DNA of 37,801 bases from Marine Group III euryarchaeote CG-Epi4 (lineage in GTDB: Archaea > Thermoplasmatota > Poseidoniia > MGIII > CG-Epi1): NCBI GenBank assembly GCA_001875365.1, contig MIYX01000022.1:1-37801 (forward strand), in the 5' to 3' direction. The notes beneath the pieces are model-generated. The model saw only the letters and a program-made list of their open reading frames with translations, was not told the DNA's origin and searched no databases. Position 1 is the stretch's first letter. Every line of letters starts with the position of its first letter. This document shows positions 25,046 through 32,183 of this stretch, piece after piece. The position numbers and the translations under genes are program-made.

Positions 25046-25067
25046 CACACCTTTCTACTGCCAAAAT

Positions 25068-25736
25068 ATGCGTAGAAAACCAACAGTTCCATTAAAAGAA
25101 GAAGTAAAGCATGGGCATGGTTTTTTCAGAGGTGAAAAGTGCCCTCTCAGTGGAGAAGAAGGCGTTTTGGTGCTTTCCCCAAGACATTTGGACCAGTTTG
25201 GAAGGATGATGGCAGGAGTATTGCGTCACTTCCCGGACCGATTTGATCTTGAGATGGATAAGCAAGGTTGGGTTGAAGCTTCGGAATTCATTGAAGCAGT
25301 TAAATCTCAGCGACGACATTTTCACTATTTGGAAACCAGACATTTGCAAGCAGTAGTTGAAACAGACCCGAAGGGCAGGTATCAATTAATGAACGGTAGA
25401 TTAAGGGCAACATATGCACATACTCTTGACCTTGAATTAGATCTTCCTACAGATAACAATCCTGAGCATTTATATTTTGCATGCTCGAAAGAAGATGCAG
25501 AAGAATATTTAGAACATGGATTGTATCCTGGCGATAGAAATATGGTTCACCTATCAAGTACAAGACTGAATGCTTTAGAAGCAGGCAGGCACATAATTGG
25601 AAAGCCAATAGTATTGCTTGTAGATGTTAAATCCGCTGAAGCTGGTGGCAACGAAATAATGAAAGCTGGAACTACAGTTTATCTTTCAAAAGAGTTATCC
25701 GGAGAGCACCTGAAACAGCTTCCAGATAGTACCTAA
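25068..25736 (+). CDS. kptA: RNA 2'-phosphotransferase (KptA/Tpt1)
   Basis: A 222-residue NAD-dependent enzyme removing a 2'-phosphate from RNA as ADP-ribose cyclic phosphate. Seen: an N-terminal extension with EKCPLSGEEGVLVL, the archaeal-type start of the catalytic fold GVLRHFPDRF (Arg53), QGWVEASEFIEAV, KGRYQLMNGRLRATYAHT (His118), and GLYPGDRNMVHLS (Arg157). Two family motifs are altered: the usual GHS reads AHT, and the usual YHGTS reads YFACS at about 136-140. Fold assignment is good; whether NAD handling is unchanged is open. It precedes purH by 8 nt. Confidence 0.88.
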   Translation: MRRKPTVPLKEEVKHGHGFFRGEKCPLSGEEGVLVLSPRHLDQFGRMMAGVLRHFPDRFDLEMDKQGWVEASEFIEAVKSQRRHFHYLETRHLQAVVETDPKGRYQLMNGRLRATYAHTLDLELDLPTDNNPEHLYFACSKEDAEEYLEHGLYPGDRNMVHLSSTRLNALEAGRHIIGKPIVLLVDVKSAEAGGNEIMKAGTTVYLSKELSGEHLKQLPDST

Positions 25737-25744
25737 ATCTTAGC

Positions 25745-27298
25745 GTGGAGGAAAAAGATAATTTATCTCGCCGCCCGATATCAAGAGTATTGATTAGTGT
25801 CAGCGATAAGTCTGGGATTGAAGAATTATCTAAAGGCTTATCTGAAAATGGTGTTGAGATCATTTCAACTGGCGGAACTTCAAAAGTAATTTCAGGTTCA
25901 GGAATTTCAGTTCGTCCAGTTGAAGAAGTTACTAATTTTCCAGAAATGATGGATGGCCGGGTAAAAACACTCCATCCTATAATTTTTGGAGGGATTTTAG
26001 GAAGAGATTCTGATAAAGAACAGATGCAGGAGCATGGCATAGGTACAATAGATATGGTGATTTGTAATCTCTATCCGTTTAAGTCTGCAGCTGACAAAGG
26101 CGTTAACTTATCTTCCTTAATTGAGGAGATAGATATAGGAGGTCCTAGTTTGCTCAGAGCAGCTTCCAAAAATCATTCACGTGTTTCCGTGGTAACAGAT
26201 CCTGGAGATTACAATTGGATTTTAGATGAAATATCAAAAGGCGGTTTAACTCTTCAGCAAAGACAACAATTGGCTTTGAAATCATTTAGACATACTGCTG
26301 AATATGACTCAATTATACAATCAGTTCTCGGGCAAAGGTTCGGTGAAGAAGATCTTCCCTCCTCGTTACATCTAACGGGAATCGGCAGTCCTCCATTAAG
26401 ATACGGAGAAAATCCTCATCAGTCTTCTGTTTTTTATTCAGATTTGTTACATTCAGCTCCATCTATAGCTAATTCAGCTCAGATGCAAGGAAAGCAACTA
26501 AGCTATAATAATCTTTTAGATTTTGATGCAGCTCTAGCTATCGTAATGGAGTTTGATGAGCCTACTGCAGTTATTGTTAAGCACAATAATCCTTGCGGTG
26601 TAGCTAGTTCAACAAATTTATTAGACGCGTTTGATGGTGCAATGAGTACAGATCCTCAAAGTGCTTTCGGCGGAATAATCTCATTCAATAGAGAGGTTGA
26701 TGCTTCCTTGGCGAAAGAAATAATTTGCTCATTCAAAGAAGGTATAATTGCCCCCTCTTATTCAAAAGAGGCCTTGGAAATTTTTTCTTCAAAAGAGAAT
26801 TTGAGAATAATGAAAACTGGGAATTTGGAGTTTTATCATAGAAGCCCTTCATTACGTTCTCTAGATGGGGGATGGTTATTGCAAGAATCAGATGAAGTTT
26901 GCATATCAATTTTAGATTGTAAAGTCGTATCAAAAAGAAAGCCCACAGACGAAGAATTGGAAGGGTTAGAATTCGGATGGAAAGTTGTTAAGCACGTTAA
27001 AAGTAATGCCATTTTATTCTCAGATAGGAAAAGAACGGTAGGTATAGGTGCCGGGCAAATGTCTAGAATTGACTCAGTAAAAATAGCTACTTTCAAATCT
27101 ATCCCAGACTCAAAAGGTACGGTTATGGCTTCTGATGCTTTTTTCCCATTTAGAGATGGAATAGATGAGGCCGCTAAAGTGGGGATAACTGCTGTTATAC
27201 AACCCGGCGGATCAGTTAGAGATCAGGAAGTAATTGACGCTGCAGATGAGCATGGCATTGCAATGTTGTTTACAGGCATGAGGCACTTTAAACATTAA
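25745..27298 (+). CDS. purH: Bifunctional PurH (AICAR formyltransferase / IMP cyclohydrolase)
   Basis: A 517-residue enzyme catalysing the last two steps of IMP synthesis. Seen: the N-terminal IMP cyclohydrolase domain with ISVSDKSG (17-24), STGGTSK, MMDGRVKTLHP and GGPSLLRAASKNH; then the AICAR transformylase domain with LSYNNLLDFDAA, the KHNNPCG motif (279-285), QSAFGGIIS, GAGQMSR and SDAFFPFRDGID. Length and order are typical of the bacterial protein. Many archaea use PurP and PurO instead, so PurH here marks bacterial-type purine synthesis. The start is GTG 25745, and the stop overlaps the next ATG by 1 nt. Confidence 0.96.
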   Translation: MEEKDNLSRRPISRVLISVSDKSGIEELSKGLSENGVEIISTGGTSKVISGSGISVRPVEEVTNFPEMMDGRVKTLHPIIFGGILGRDSDKEQMQEHGIGTIDMVICNLYPFKSAADKGVNLSSLIEEIDIGGPSLLRAASKNHSRVSVVTDPGDYNWILDEISKGGLTLQQRQQLALKSFRHTAEYDSIIQSVLGQRFGEEDLPSSLHLTGIGSPPLRYGENPHQSSVFYSDLLHSAPSIANSAQMQGKQLSYNNLLDFDAALAIVMEFDEPTAVIVKHNNPCGVASSTNLLDAFDGAMSTDPQSAFGGIISFNREVDASLAKEIICSFKEGIIAPSYSKEALEIFSSKENLRIMKTGNLEFYHRSPSLRSLDGGWLLQESDEVCISILDCKVVSKRKPTDEELEGLEFGWKVVKHVKSNAILFSDRKRTVGIGAGQMSRIDSVKIATFKSIPDSKGTVMASDAFFPFRDGIDEAAKVGITAVIQPGGSVRDQEVIDAADEHGIAMLFTGMRHFKH

Positions 27299-27912
27299 TG
27301 GAAGAACTCTGGCTTTTTTGTGAGGTTTGTAACGAGGAAAATAGTCATGAAGTTCTTAAGAGTAGAACTTCAGCAAAAAAGGGTTTTAGCTTCCAAGGAG
27401 TTGTAAAGTGTTTAGATTGTCAAACGACTAGTTCAAAAGAAGTCAACGAAGAGCTTCCTCTTTCATTGAAGTTGAGGATATCTATAGACAATGAAACAGT
27501 AAATGATACGTTAACCGTAGATAAAGGTGTACTCATTGAGGTAGGTCAGACCCGACCTCATCCAGACGGTTTGATTTTGATAACAGGAATAGAATTGCCT
27601 CACAAACGTTTGAATCAGGTTTATTCACAAGAAAATCCAATTGTTTGGGCTAAAAAGGCAACACATTCAAAAATTCGTTTCGCCGTACATGACGGTGAGG
27701 AAACTCATTCTTACAAGGAAGATTTTGAAATTAATGTAGAATTCAACAAAGGAATGAAAGTTAAGTTGGAAGATAATTTAGCAAGAGTTATTGGTATAAC
27801 TTTACACGGAGGAAAATCAGTAAGTAATGCCTTGGCTTTTGAAATTTCAAGGGTAACGTGTAAATTTATTACTGAAAAATCACAGAATAGGTTTTACAGG
27901 AGAAATTCTTAG
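27298..27912 (+). CDS. HVO_0476-type zinc-finger protein
   Basis: A 204-residue soluble protein. Seen: two CxxC pairs in the first 45 residues (FCEVCNEENSHEVLK and VKCLDCQTT) forming a likely zinc ribbon, then a beta-rich region with VDKGVLIEVGQTRPHPDGLILITGIEL-like segments (about 85-110) and a C-terminal KFITEKSQNRFYRR. It resembles the euryarchaeal HVO_0476 zinc-finger family of unknown function. It is coupled by 1-nt overlaps to purH before and a membrane protein after. Binding to nucleic acid is possible but not shown. Confidence 0.7.
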   Translation: MEELWLFCEVCNEENSHEVLKSRTSAKKGFSFQGVVKCLDCQTTSSKEVNEELPLSLKLRISIDNETVNDTLTVDKGVLIEVGQTRPHPDGLILITGIELPHKRLNQVYSQENPIVWAKKATHSKIRFAVHDGEETHSYKEDFEINVEFNKGMKVKLEDNLARVIGITLHGGKSVSNALAFEISRVTCKFITEKSQNRFYRRNS

Positions 27913-29240
27913 TGTCAAACGTAAAGGAAGAAAACTCAACTGCAGATGAACCTGGAATACAGTTTGACGAAATTGAAGGAGAAGTTGAAAACTCTGAAAT
28001 AGAAAATGATTCAAATATATCAAAACAATTAAGAGAAGATGTTGCTACAGAAGAGACAGACACTTTATCAAAAGTTCAGGAAAAAACTAGTTTTGTTTCC
28101 CAACGTGAGATAATTTCTATTATATTTTCTAAAAAAACATTGTATCATGTTTTAGTGCTTTTCGTACTTTTAACTTTTTTTGGGATTATTAGCTATACTA
28201 AGTCAGATTTAGCTTCTTCTTTAATCTTGATATTTGGCTACGGCGGTTCCTTAGGATATTTTGTTACAGCAGCTCTTAATAGATTTGAAGAAATCAAGAA
28301 TTTATCTCGTAGTCAATCATTCACAAGTTTAATTCTTCCATTATCCCTTTCTTTGATTTTTTCTAGTTTCATTTGGGCTACCTTGAATAATGAAACTTAC
28401 GGCGAAAATATGAAGAGACTTCTAACTTGGGGATACATTTTAATCTTTGTTTTGTGGCAATTTGCTCAGGCTTGGTGGATGCGCGTTCCTTTCAAGGAAA
28501 TTGCACTGAGGCAAATGTCTAAATCACCAGAAAATGAAACTTCAAAAATAGGTATTTTACTTAATTTATTATCGCCTTTTATTTGGATGTTAGTTGGCAC
28601 TCTTTGTTTTTATTTTGTTTCTACTCAAATTTCTGGCTTTAAAGATAATTTTGACTATTTATTCATGATATTTTGGGTTCTTTTGATGATGGCTATGGGA
28701 AGTATAACATTTTATCTTTTGAGAACTATGCATAGGGAATTTCTGTATGATTCTAAAGTCGCGGCTTTTTCAGGATATTTTGCATTAGGTTATTGGGGTT
28801 TTTTATCTTATCATGCAGGCGTTTTTCTTTATTCCATGTACAATGACCCAAGTTTTCTTTATGATTTAGTTTTTATGATTGTAACGATAATGTTGGTAAT
28901 TTATTCATTATCAGTTAATGTTCTCAGGGGCGAAGCTCGTAGGGCACATTTAAGCCCCACAAATCATTACATAGGCAAAGCAACGGGTTTAATGAGTAGA
29001 CACAATGTAATTTTCTATTCAATTTCTTTTACTATAGCTTACGGCGCAAGTAATTTCTTTCTAGCAACAGCAGATACTTCGTTAATTGGAGGTATTAAGG
29101 GAGTTTCCAGAATTGCACATATGATTGTTCTGGTTAGCGGAATTTTAGTTCTTTTGATTGTTAATTACAATTTACTAACAGGAAGAGGATTAATCTCAGA
29201 AGGGTTTGTAGAATCTATTCGCTCCCCAAAGCATAATTAG
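27912..29240 (+). CDS. Unknown multi-pass membrane protein with acidic N-terminus
   Basis: A 442-residue protein I do not recognise. Residues 1 to about 65 are hydrophilic and strongly acidic (many Glu, Asp and Ser). From about residue 75 there are roughly ten hydrophobic spans, beginning LYHVLVLFVLLTFFGII and ending IVLVSGILVLLIVNYNLL. No transporter or enzyme motif stands out. The start is GTG 27912, overlapping the zinc-finger stop by 1 nt. A small two-span membrane protein follows 21 nt downstream, so the two may act together. Confidence 0.8.
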   Translation: MSNVKEENSTADEPGIQFDEIEGEVENSEIENDSNISKQLREDVATEETDTLSKVQEKTSFVSQREIISIIFSKKTLYHVLVLFVLLTFFGIISYTKSDLASSLILIFGYGGSLGYFVTAALNRFEEIKNLSRSQSFTSLILPLSLSLIFSSFIWATLNNETYGENMKRLLTWGYILIFVLWQFAQAWWMRVPFKEIALRQMSKSPENETSKIGILLNLLSPFIWMLVGTLCFYFVSTQISGFKDNFDYLFMIFWVLLMMAMGSITFYLLRTMHREFLYDSKVAAFSGYFALGYWGFLSYHAGVFLYSMYNDPSFLYDLVFMIVTIMLVIYSLSVNVLRGEARRAHLSPTNHYIGKATGLMSRHNVIFYSISFTIAYGASNFFLATADTSLIGGIKGVSRIAHMIVLVSGILVLLIVNYNLLTGRGLISEGFVESIRSPKHN

Positions 29241-29261
29241 TATACTTCTAATGATTGATTA

Positions 29262-29489
29262 ATGAATTGGTTAGGTCTACTATCATTTGAGGCCGCGAGG
29301 GATCCTGAGCTTGCACCTCATGCCTATTTGATGTATTTGCTTTTATGGACTTTAGTAGTCGGAATTTTTGTTTTATTTTTATTTCCTCTATTAGGTAAGA
29401 CTGTAGGTTTTGTTATAATAGCCGTTTTAATTTTCTTATTTGTTTACCAAGTTTGGTATTTCCACAATAACAATTTATTTGCAGATTAA
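29262..29489 (+). CDS. Small two-span membrane protein
   Basis: A 75-residue protein with two hydrophobic spans: about 24-46 (LMYLLLWTLVVGIFVLFLF) and 48-65 (TVGFVIIAVLIFLFVYQ). No family is recognised. It lies 21 nt after the ten-span protein gene, and its stop overlaps the convergent flavin-protein stop by 4 nt. Gene status rests on length, spacing and membrane-like composition. Confidence 0.65.
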   Translation: MNWLGLLSFEAARDPELAPHAYLMYLLLWTLVVGIFVLFLFPLLGKTVGFVIIAVLIFLFVYQVWYFHNNNLFAD

Positions 29490-29923
29490 GTATAGTTTTT
29501 TTCCAGTTTATTCCCAAAGCCTTTCGCATTATCAATGAATCTAGCCCAATTAATTTTCAATTTATATAATTTTACTCTTTTCATAGCCTTAGTCAGAGTT
29601 TTGCTTTTAGCTATGTAATCAAATTCCCCTAGATAGCTTTCCCAATCCCTGTCATCAGCCGGTTCAATTTCACCTTTAATTTGAACTCCTTTTATATTTT
29701 CCCAGTCTAGATTATTTTCTTGAATAGTCGCAGCGCATTTTTGATTATGTTCTAAGTTGGCGATGTGGTCTGATTTTGGGTTACTTACAAATAGAAGTGA
29801 GGTACCGTTATCTATTGAGACATAGAATAGAGCAGCTGCAAAAACTTCATGATTTTTTTCCGTGGCCAAAGTTAAAGTATTGTGTTTTTCTATAAATTCA
29901 CTAATCTCTTTCATTATTTGCAT
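29486..29923 (-). CDS. Pyridoxamine 5'-phosphate oxidase-like split-barrel flavoprotein
   Basis: A 145-residue protein of the FMN- or F420-binding split-barrel type. Seen: EFIEKHNTLTLATEK followed by FAAALFYVSIDNGTSLLFVSNPKSDHIANLE and a KGVQIKGEIEPADDRD segment, the usual strand order of this fold; the YVS...S.HI region corresponds to the phosphate-binding part. Many members are general stress or cofactor-binding proteins without a known substrate. ATGs at 29923 and 29914 are both possible starts. It is a lone minus gene, divergent from the ribosomal cluster. Confidence 0.75.
   Translation of the reverse strand: MQIMKEISEFIEKHNTLTLATEKNHEVFAAALFYVSIDNGTSLLFVSNPKSDHIANLEHNQKCAATIQENNLDWENIKGVQIKGEIEPADDRDWESYLGEFDYIAKSKTLTKAMKRVKLYKLKINWARFIDNAKGFGNKLEKNYT
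29496..29502 (+). terminator. Oligo-T terminator candidate
   Basis: Seven consecutive T residues begin 7 nt after the stop of the small membrane protein gene, at the end of the plus-strand kptA-to-29489 unit. Archaeal transcription commonly stops at such T runs without a hairpin. It lies inside the 3' end of the convergent flavin-protein gene. Confidence 0.45.
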
Positions 29924-29937
29924 TAATTAGGCTTAAG

Positions 29938-29945
29938 TTTATAAT
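29938..29945 (+). promoter_or_regulatory. TATA box of the S19e-L39e-L31e-aIF6 operon
   Basis: TTTATAAT lies about 45-50 nt before the S19e ATG at 29988. Transcription would start near 29967, leaving a short leader that contains AAAAGGT (29973-29979) as a modest ribosome site. Confidence 0.5.
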
Positions 29946-29987
29946 ACACTCCGTGTGGCGCCTCATTCCCGTAAAAGGTTTACGCTC

Positions 29988-30440
29988 ATGACAACACACT
30001 ACGACGTTCCAGGCGAACACTTGGTAAATGCCCTCGCAAAGTCGCTCAAGAGCGAGGACGCTATAGAACCTCCAGAGTGGTCAGAATTTGCAAAAACAGC
30101 AGTTCATAAAGAGAAATCTCCCTCACAGGCTGACTGGTGGTATTTCCGTGCAGCTTCAGTTATGAGAAAAGTAGGTGTCAATGGTCCAATTGGTACTGAG
30201 CGTTTGTCAAGGCATTATTCAGGAGCAAGAGATCGCGGCGGCAAACCTAACCGAAGTGAAAATGGTAGTCGCAAAGTACTTAGATTAATTATGCAGCAAC
30301 TTGAGGTTGCAGGCTTTCTTGAAAAAGCAAAGAAAGGTGGTAGAAGTTTGACCCCTAAAGGCCATTCTATGCTAGATAACACCGCTTTTAAGGTTAAAAA
30401 AGTATTACAAAAGGAGATTACTTCGTTAAGTAAATATTAA
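29988..30440 (+). CDS. rps19e: Ribosomal protein S19e
   Basis: A small-subunit ribosomal protein found in archaea and eukaryotes, not bacteria. I choose ATG 29988, giving 150 aa that begin [20 protein letters not shown], because family members start with this MxTxYDVP block. A GTG at 29955 would add 11 residues and leave too little room after the TATA box. Seen: the [14 protein letters not shown] core, [14 protein letters not shown], a glycine/arginine loop, and [21 protein letters not shown]. It is first in the ribosomal operon. Confidence 0.96.
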   Translation: MTTHYDVPGEHLVNALAKSLKSEDAIEPPEWSEFAKTAVHKEKSPSQADWWYFRAASVMRKVGVNGPIGTERLSRHYSGARDRGGKPNRSENGSRKVLRLIMQQLEVAGFLEKAKKGGRSLTPKGHSMLDNTAFKVKKVLQKEITSLSKY

Positions 30441-30444
30441 TCAA

Positions 30445-30600
30445 ATGTCCAGTAGAAAAGTTTTTGGTAAGAAGCTAAGATTGAATAAATTAGTTAAACG
30501 TAATAGAAGAGTTCCAGCTTGGGTAATCCAAAGGACAAACAGACGTTTCACCAATCATCCAAAACGTCATTTTTGGAGAAGGGGAAAGTTACACAGGTGA
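30445..30600 (+). CDS. rpl39e: Ribosomal protein L39e
   Basis: A 51-residue, very basic large-subunit protein, starting 4 nt after the S19e stop. Seen: [20 protein letters not shown], then [16 protein letters not shown] and [14 protein letters not shown], matching L39e along its whole length, including PAWV and the HPKRxxWRR end. The last codons contain the AGGTGA ribosome site of the next gene. Archaeal and eukaryotic ribosomes have this protein; bacterial ones do not. Confidence 0.97.
   Translation: MSSRKVFGKKLRLNKLVKRNRRVPAWVIQRTNRRFTNHPKRHFWRRGKLHR
30595..30600 (+). promoter_or_regulatory. Shine-Dalgarno site of L31e
   Basis: AGGTGA covers the L39e stop codon and ends 5 nt before the L31e ATG at 30606. 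It shows that internal operon genes here use ribosome-binding sites. Confidence 0.6.
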
Positions 30601-30605
30601 TTTAG

Positions 30606-30932
30606 ATGGCTGACGATGAACTAATTCAAGAGAGGTTGTACACTATTCCGCTACGTAAGTTACACAAGGTAACAAGAACACGTAGGGCACCAGTAGCCAT
30701 GCGAATTGTAGAAGATTTTATTGTAAGGCACATGAAGCCTGAGAGAGAAGGCGAAGTTCTTAAGACTTCAAAAGAAGCTCGAACTGGAAGTGGTGAAGAA
30801 AAACAATTGTTCATAGATCCTCCAGTAAATCAGTATATATGGTCAAGAGGAATTGAAAAGCCTCCTTCTAAAGTGCGTGTAAGGGCTTTAAAATTCGAAG
30901 ATGGTAGTGTTATAGTCCACTTAGCAGAATAA
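30606..30932 (+). CDS. rpl31e: Ribosomal protein L31e
   Basis: A 108-residue large-subunit protein of archaea and eukaryotes. Seen: ERLYTIPLRKLHKVTRTRRAP, MRIVEDFIVRHMK, the IDPPVNQYIWSRGIEKPPSKVRVRALKF block, and a short acidic end. The order L39e-L31e-aIF6 is the usual one in euryarchaea. Spacing to aIF6 is 3 nt. Confidence 0.96.
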   Translation: MADDELIQERLYTIPLRKLHKVTRTRRAPVAMRIVEDFIVRHMKPEREGEVLKTSKEARTGSGEEKQLFIDPPVNQYIWSRGIEKPPSKVRVRALKFEDGSVIVHLAE

Positions 30933-30935
30933 GTA

Positions 30936-31613
30936 ATGGCTTTAGTTCAAAAGGATCTCTTCAACAGTCCCTATGCAGGTGTTTTTTGTGCTACAAATGA
31001 CAATCTGACATTAGTACCTCCTGGAATACCTAAAGATGACATGGAAGAGCTTTCAGAGGCTCTCGGTACTGAACTAGAAATCATAACTCTGGGCGGCAGT
31101 AGAGTTTTGGGAACTTTAATTGCAATGAATAACAATGGTATTCTAGTTTCTAATATTGTAACAGATTTGGAATTGGAAAAATTTGATAAAATTTCCAAAT
31201 CTTATAAAATTGATTTTGGAGTTCTTCCAGATAGATCAAATGCAATTGGGAATAATTTTTTAGTTAATGATTCAGGAGGTTTTTCAAATGAGAGACTTGG
31301 CAAAAGAGCTAAAGATAAAGCTGAAGATATATTAAAAGTAAATTTGGTTTCACAATCTATTAATGACATGGACACTTTAGGTATGATTGGGTGTATTACT
31401 AACAAGGGAGGATTATACCATCCAGACATTTCTTCGTCAGAGAAAGAAAAAATGGAGGAAGTTTTCCAGATTGAATTGATGGAAGGAACCGTTAATTTTG
31501 GTCTTCCATTAGTTGGAGCTGGCATAGTTGCTAATTCTAATGGTGCAGTATGTGGCCGTCAGAGTACAGGTGTTGAATTAGGTCGAATGGAAGAAGCTCT
31601 CAAGCTTTTCTAG
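30936..31613 (+). CDS. eif6: Translation initiation factor 6 (aIF6)
   Basis: A 225-residue anti-association factor that binds the large ribosomal subunit and blocks premature joining. Seen: the repeated fivefold-propeller units, with NSPYAGVFCATNDNLTLVPPG at the start, GSRVLGTLIAMNNNGILVSN, DRSNAIGNNFLVNDSG, MIGCITNKGGLYHPDIS, and VGAGIVANSNGAVCGRQSTG near the end. Each unit ends in the typical NxxG/N-rich loop. It is last in the ribosomal operon, and its 3' end overlaps the convergent DUF531 gene by 14 nt. Confidence 0.96.
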   Translation: MALVQKDLFNSPYAGVFCATNDNLTLVPPGIPKDDMEELSEALGTELEIITLGGSRVLGTLIAMNNNGILVSNIVTDLELEKFDKISKSYKIDFGVLPDRSNAIGNNFLVNDSGGFSNERLGKRAKDKAEDILKVNLVSQSINDMDTLGMIGCITNKGGLYHPDISSSEKEKMEEVFQIELMEGTVNFGLPLVGAGIVANSNGAVCGRQSTGVELGRMEEALKLF

Positions 31614-32160
31614 ATGTAAAAAAAGAGTGAAATACAGCTCCAATTTCTGAATCTAAACTTAATTGAATTCTTTTTTTAGTAATATCTAAATGAGCATAAG
31701 ATTCATTTTTAATTTTTTTCAATACTTTATTTGTTCTTTGATTGATTCCAAAAATGAAAGAAATAGCTTTTTCACGGGATATTCTTATGATGTTGTCTAA
31801 CGTCTTCTCTTTAGAATTCTCAGGCTGGCTTGTGCATATTACTTTCTGTCCGATATTTTGCAGCAATTGTAAATTTGAGATATTTACTTTTCCCTTTTCA
31901 CACAATTTAATTAAATTTTCACCACCTTTACCAATTGAAGTGGACGGGGCAATTCTTCTGGCGAAGTCAAGAGGCGTTTCTTTGATTCCAAAATCAACTA
32001 GACACAAGTGCAAATTATAAGCTAAGCAAACAGGGGCAACTCTGGATATTAATCGTCGATTGCCTTCATCGATGTCACTATTTTTTTTGGGATTAATGAG
32101 AACTAAGTTTACTGGAGGTGTCACTATATGGCTAGGGGACTCCCTTTTAAGGGGGTACAT
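31600..32160 (-). CDS. DUF531-family archaeal protein
   Basis: A 186-residue protein that I match to DUF531: the N-terminal [24 protein letters not shown] block (RR...AP..Y...L.LV.F), [14 protein letters not shown], and the C-terminal [25 protein letters not shown] recall this family being related to SPOUT-type methyltransferases, and the GKGG and the C-terminal ETxxAIGA-like segment would fit that, but I cannot verify it. The position between aIF6 and gyrA is compatible with an RNA-linked role. It diverges from gyrA with only 23 bp between start codons. Confidence 0.7.
   Translation of the reverse strand: MYPLKRESPSHIVTPPVNLVLINPKKNSDIDEGNRRLISRVAPVCLAYNLHLCLVDFGIKETPLDFARRIAPSTSIGKGGENLIKLCEKGKVNISNLQLLQNIGQKVICTSQPENSKEKTLDNIIRISREKAISFIFGINQRTNKVLKKIKNESYAHLDITKKRIQLSLDSEIGAVFHSFFTSRKA
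32139..32156. repeat. Imperfect inverted repeat at the DUF531/gyrA divergent promoter
   Basis: ACTCCCTT and AAGGGGGT flank a TT centre, 8-bp arms with one mismatch. It lies in the first codons of the DUF531 gene and 28-45 bp upstream of the gyrA GTG. The central TTTTAA could serve as the gyrA TATA box. Confidence 0.45.
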
Positions 32161-32183
32161 TCATAAGCTTTAGTAATAATCTG

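Noticed and set aside
29955..29987. GTG start for S19e at 29955
   Set aside because: The added 11 residues are not found in S19e, and the ATG at 29988 begins the conserved MTTxYDVP block.
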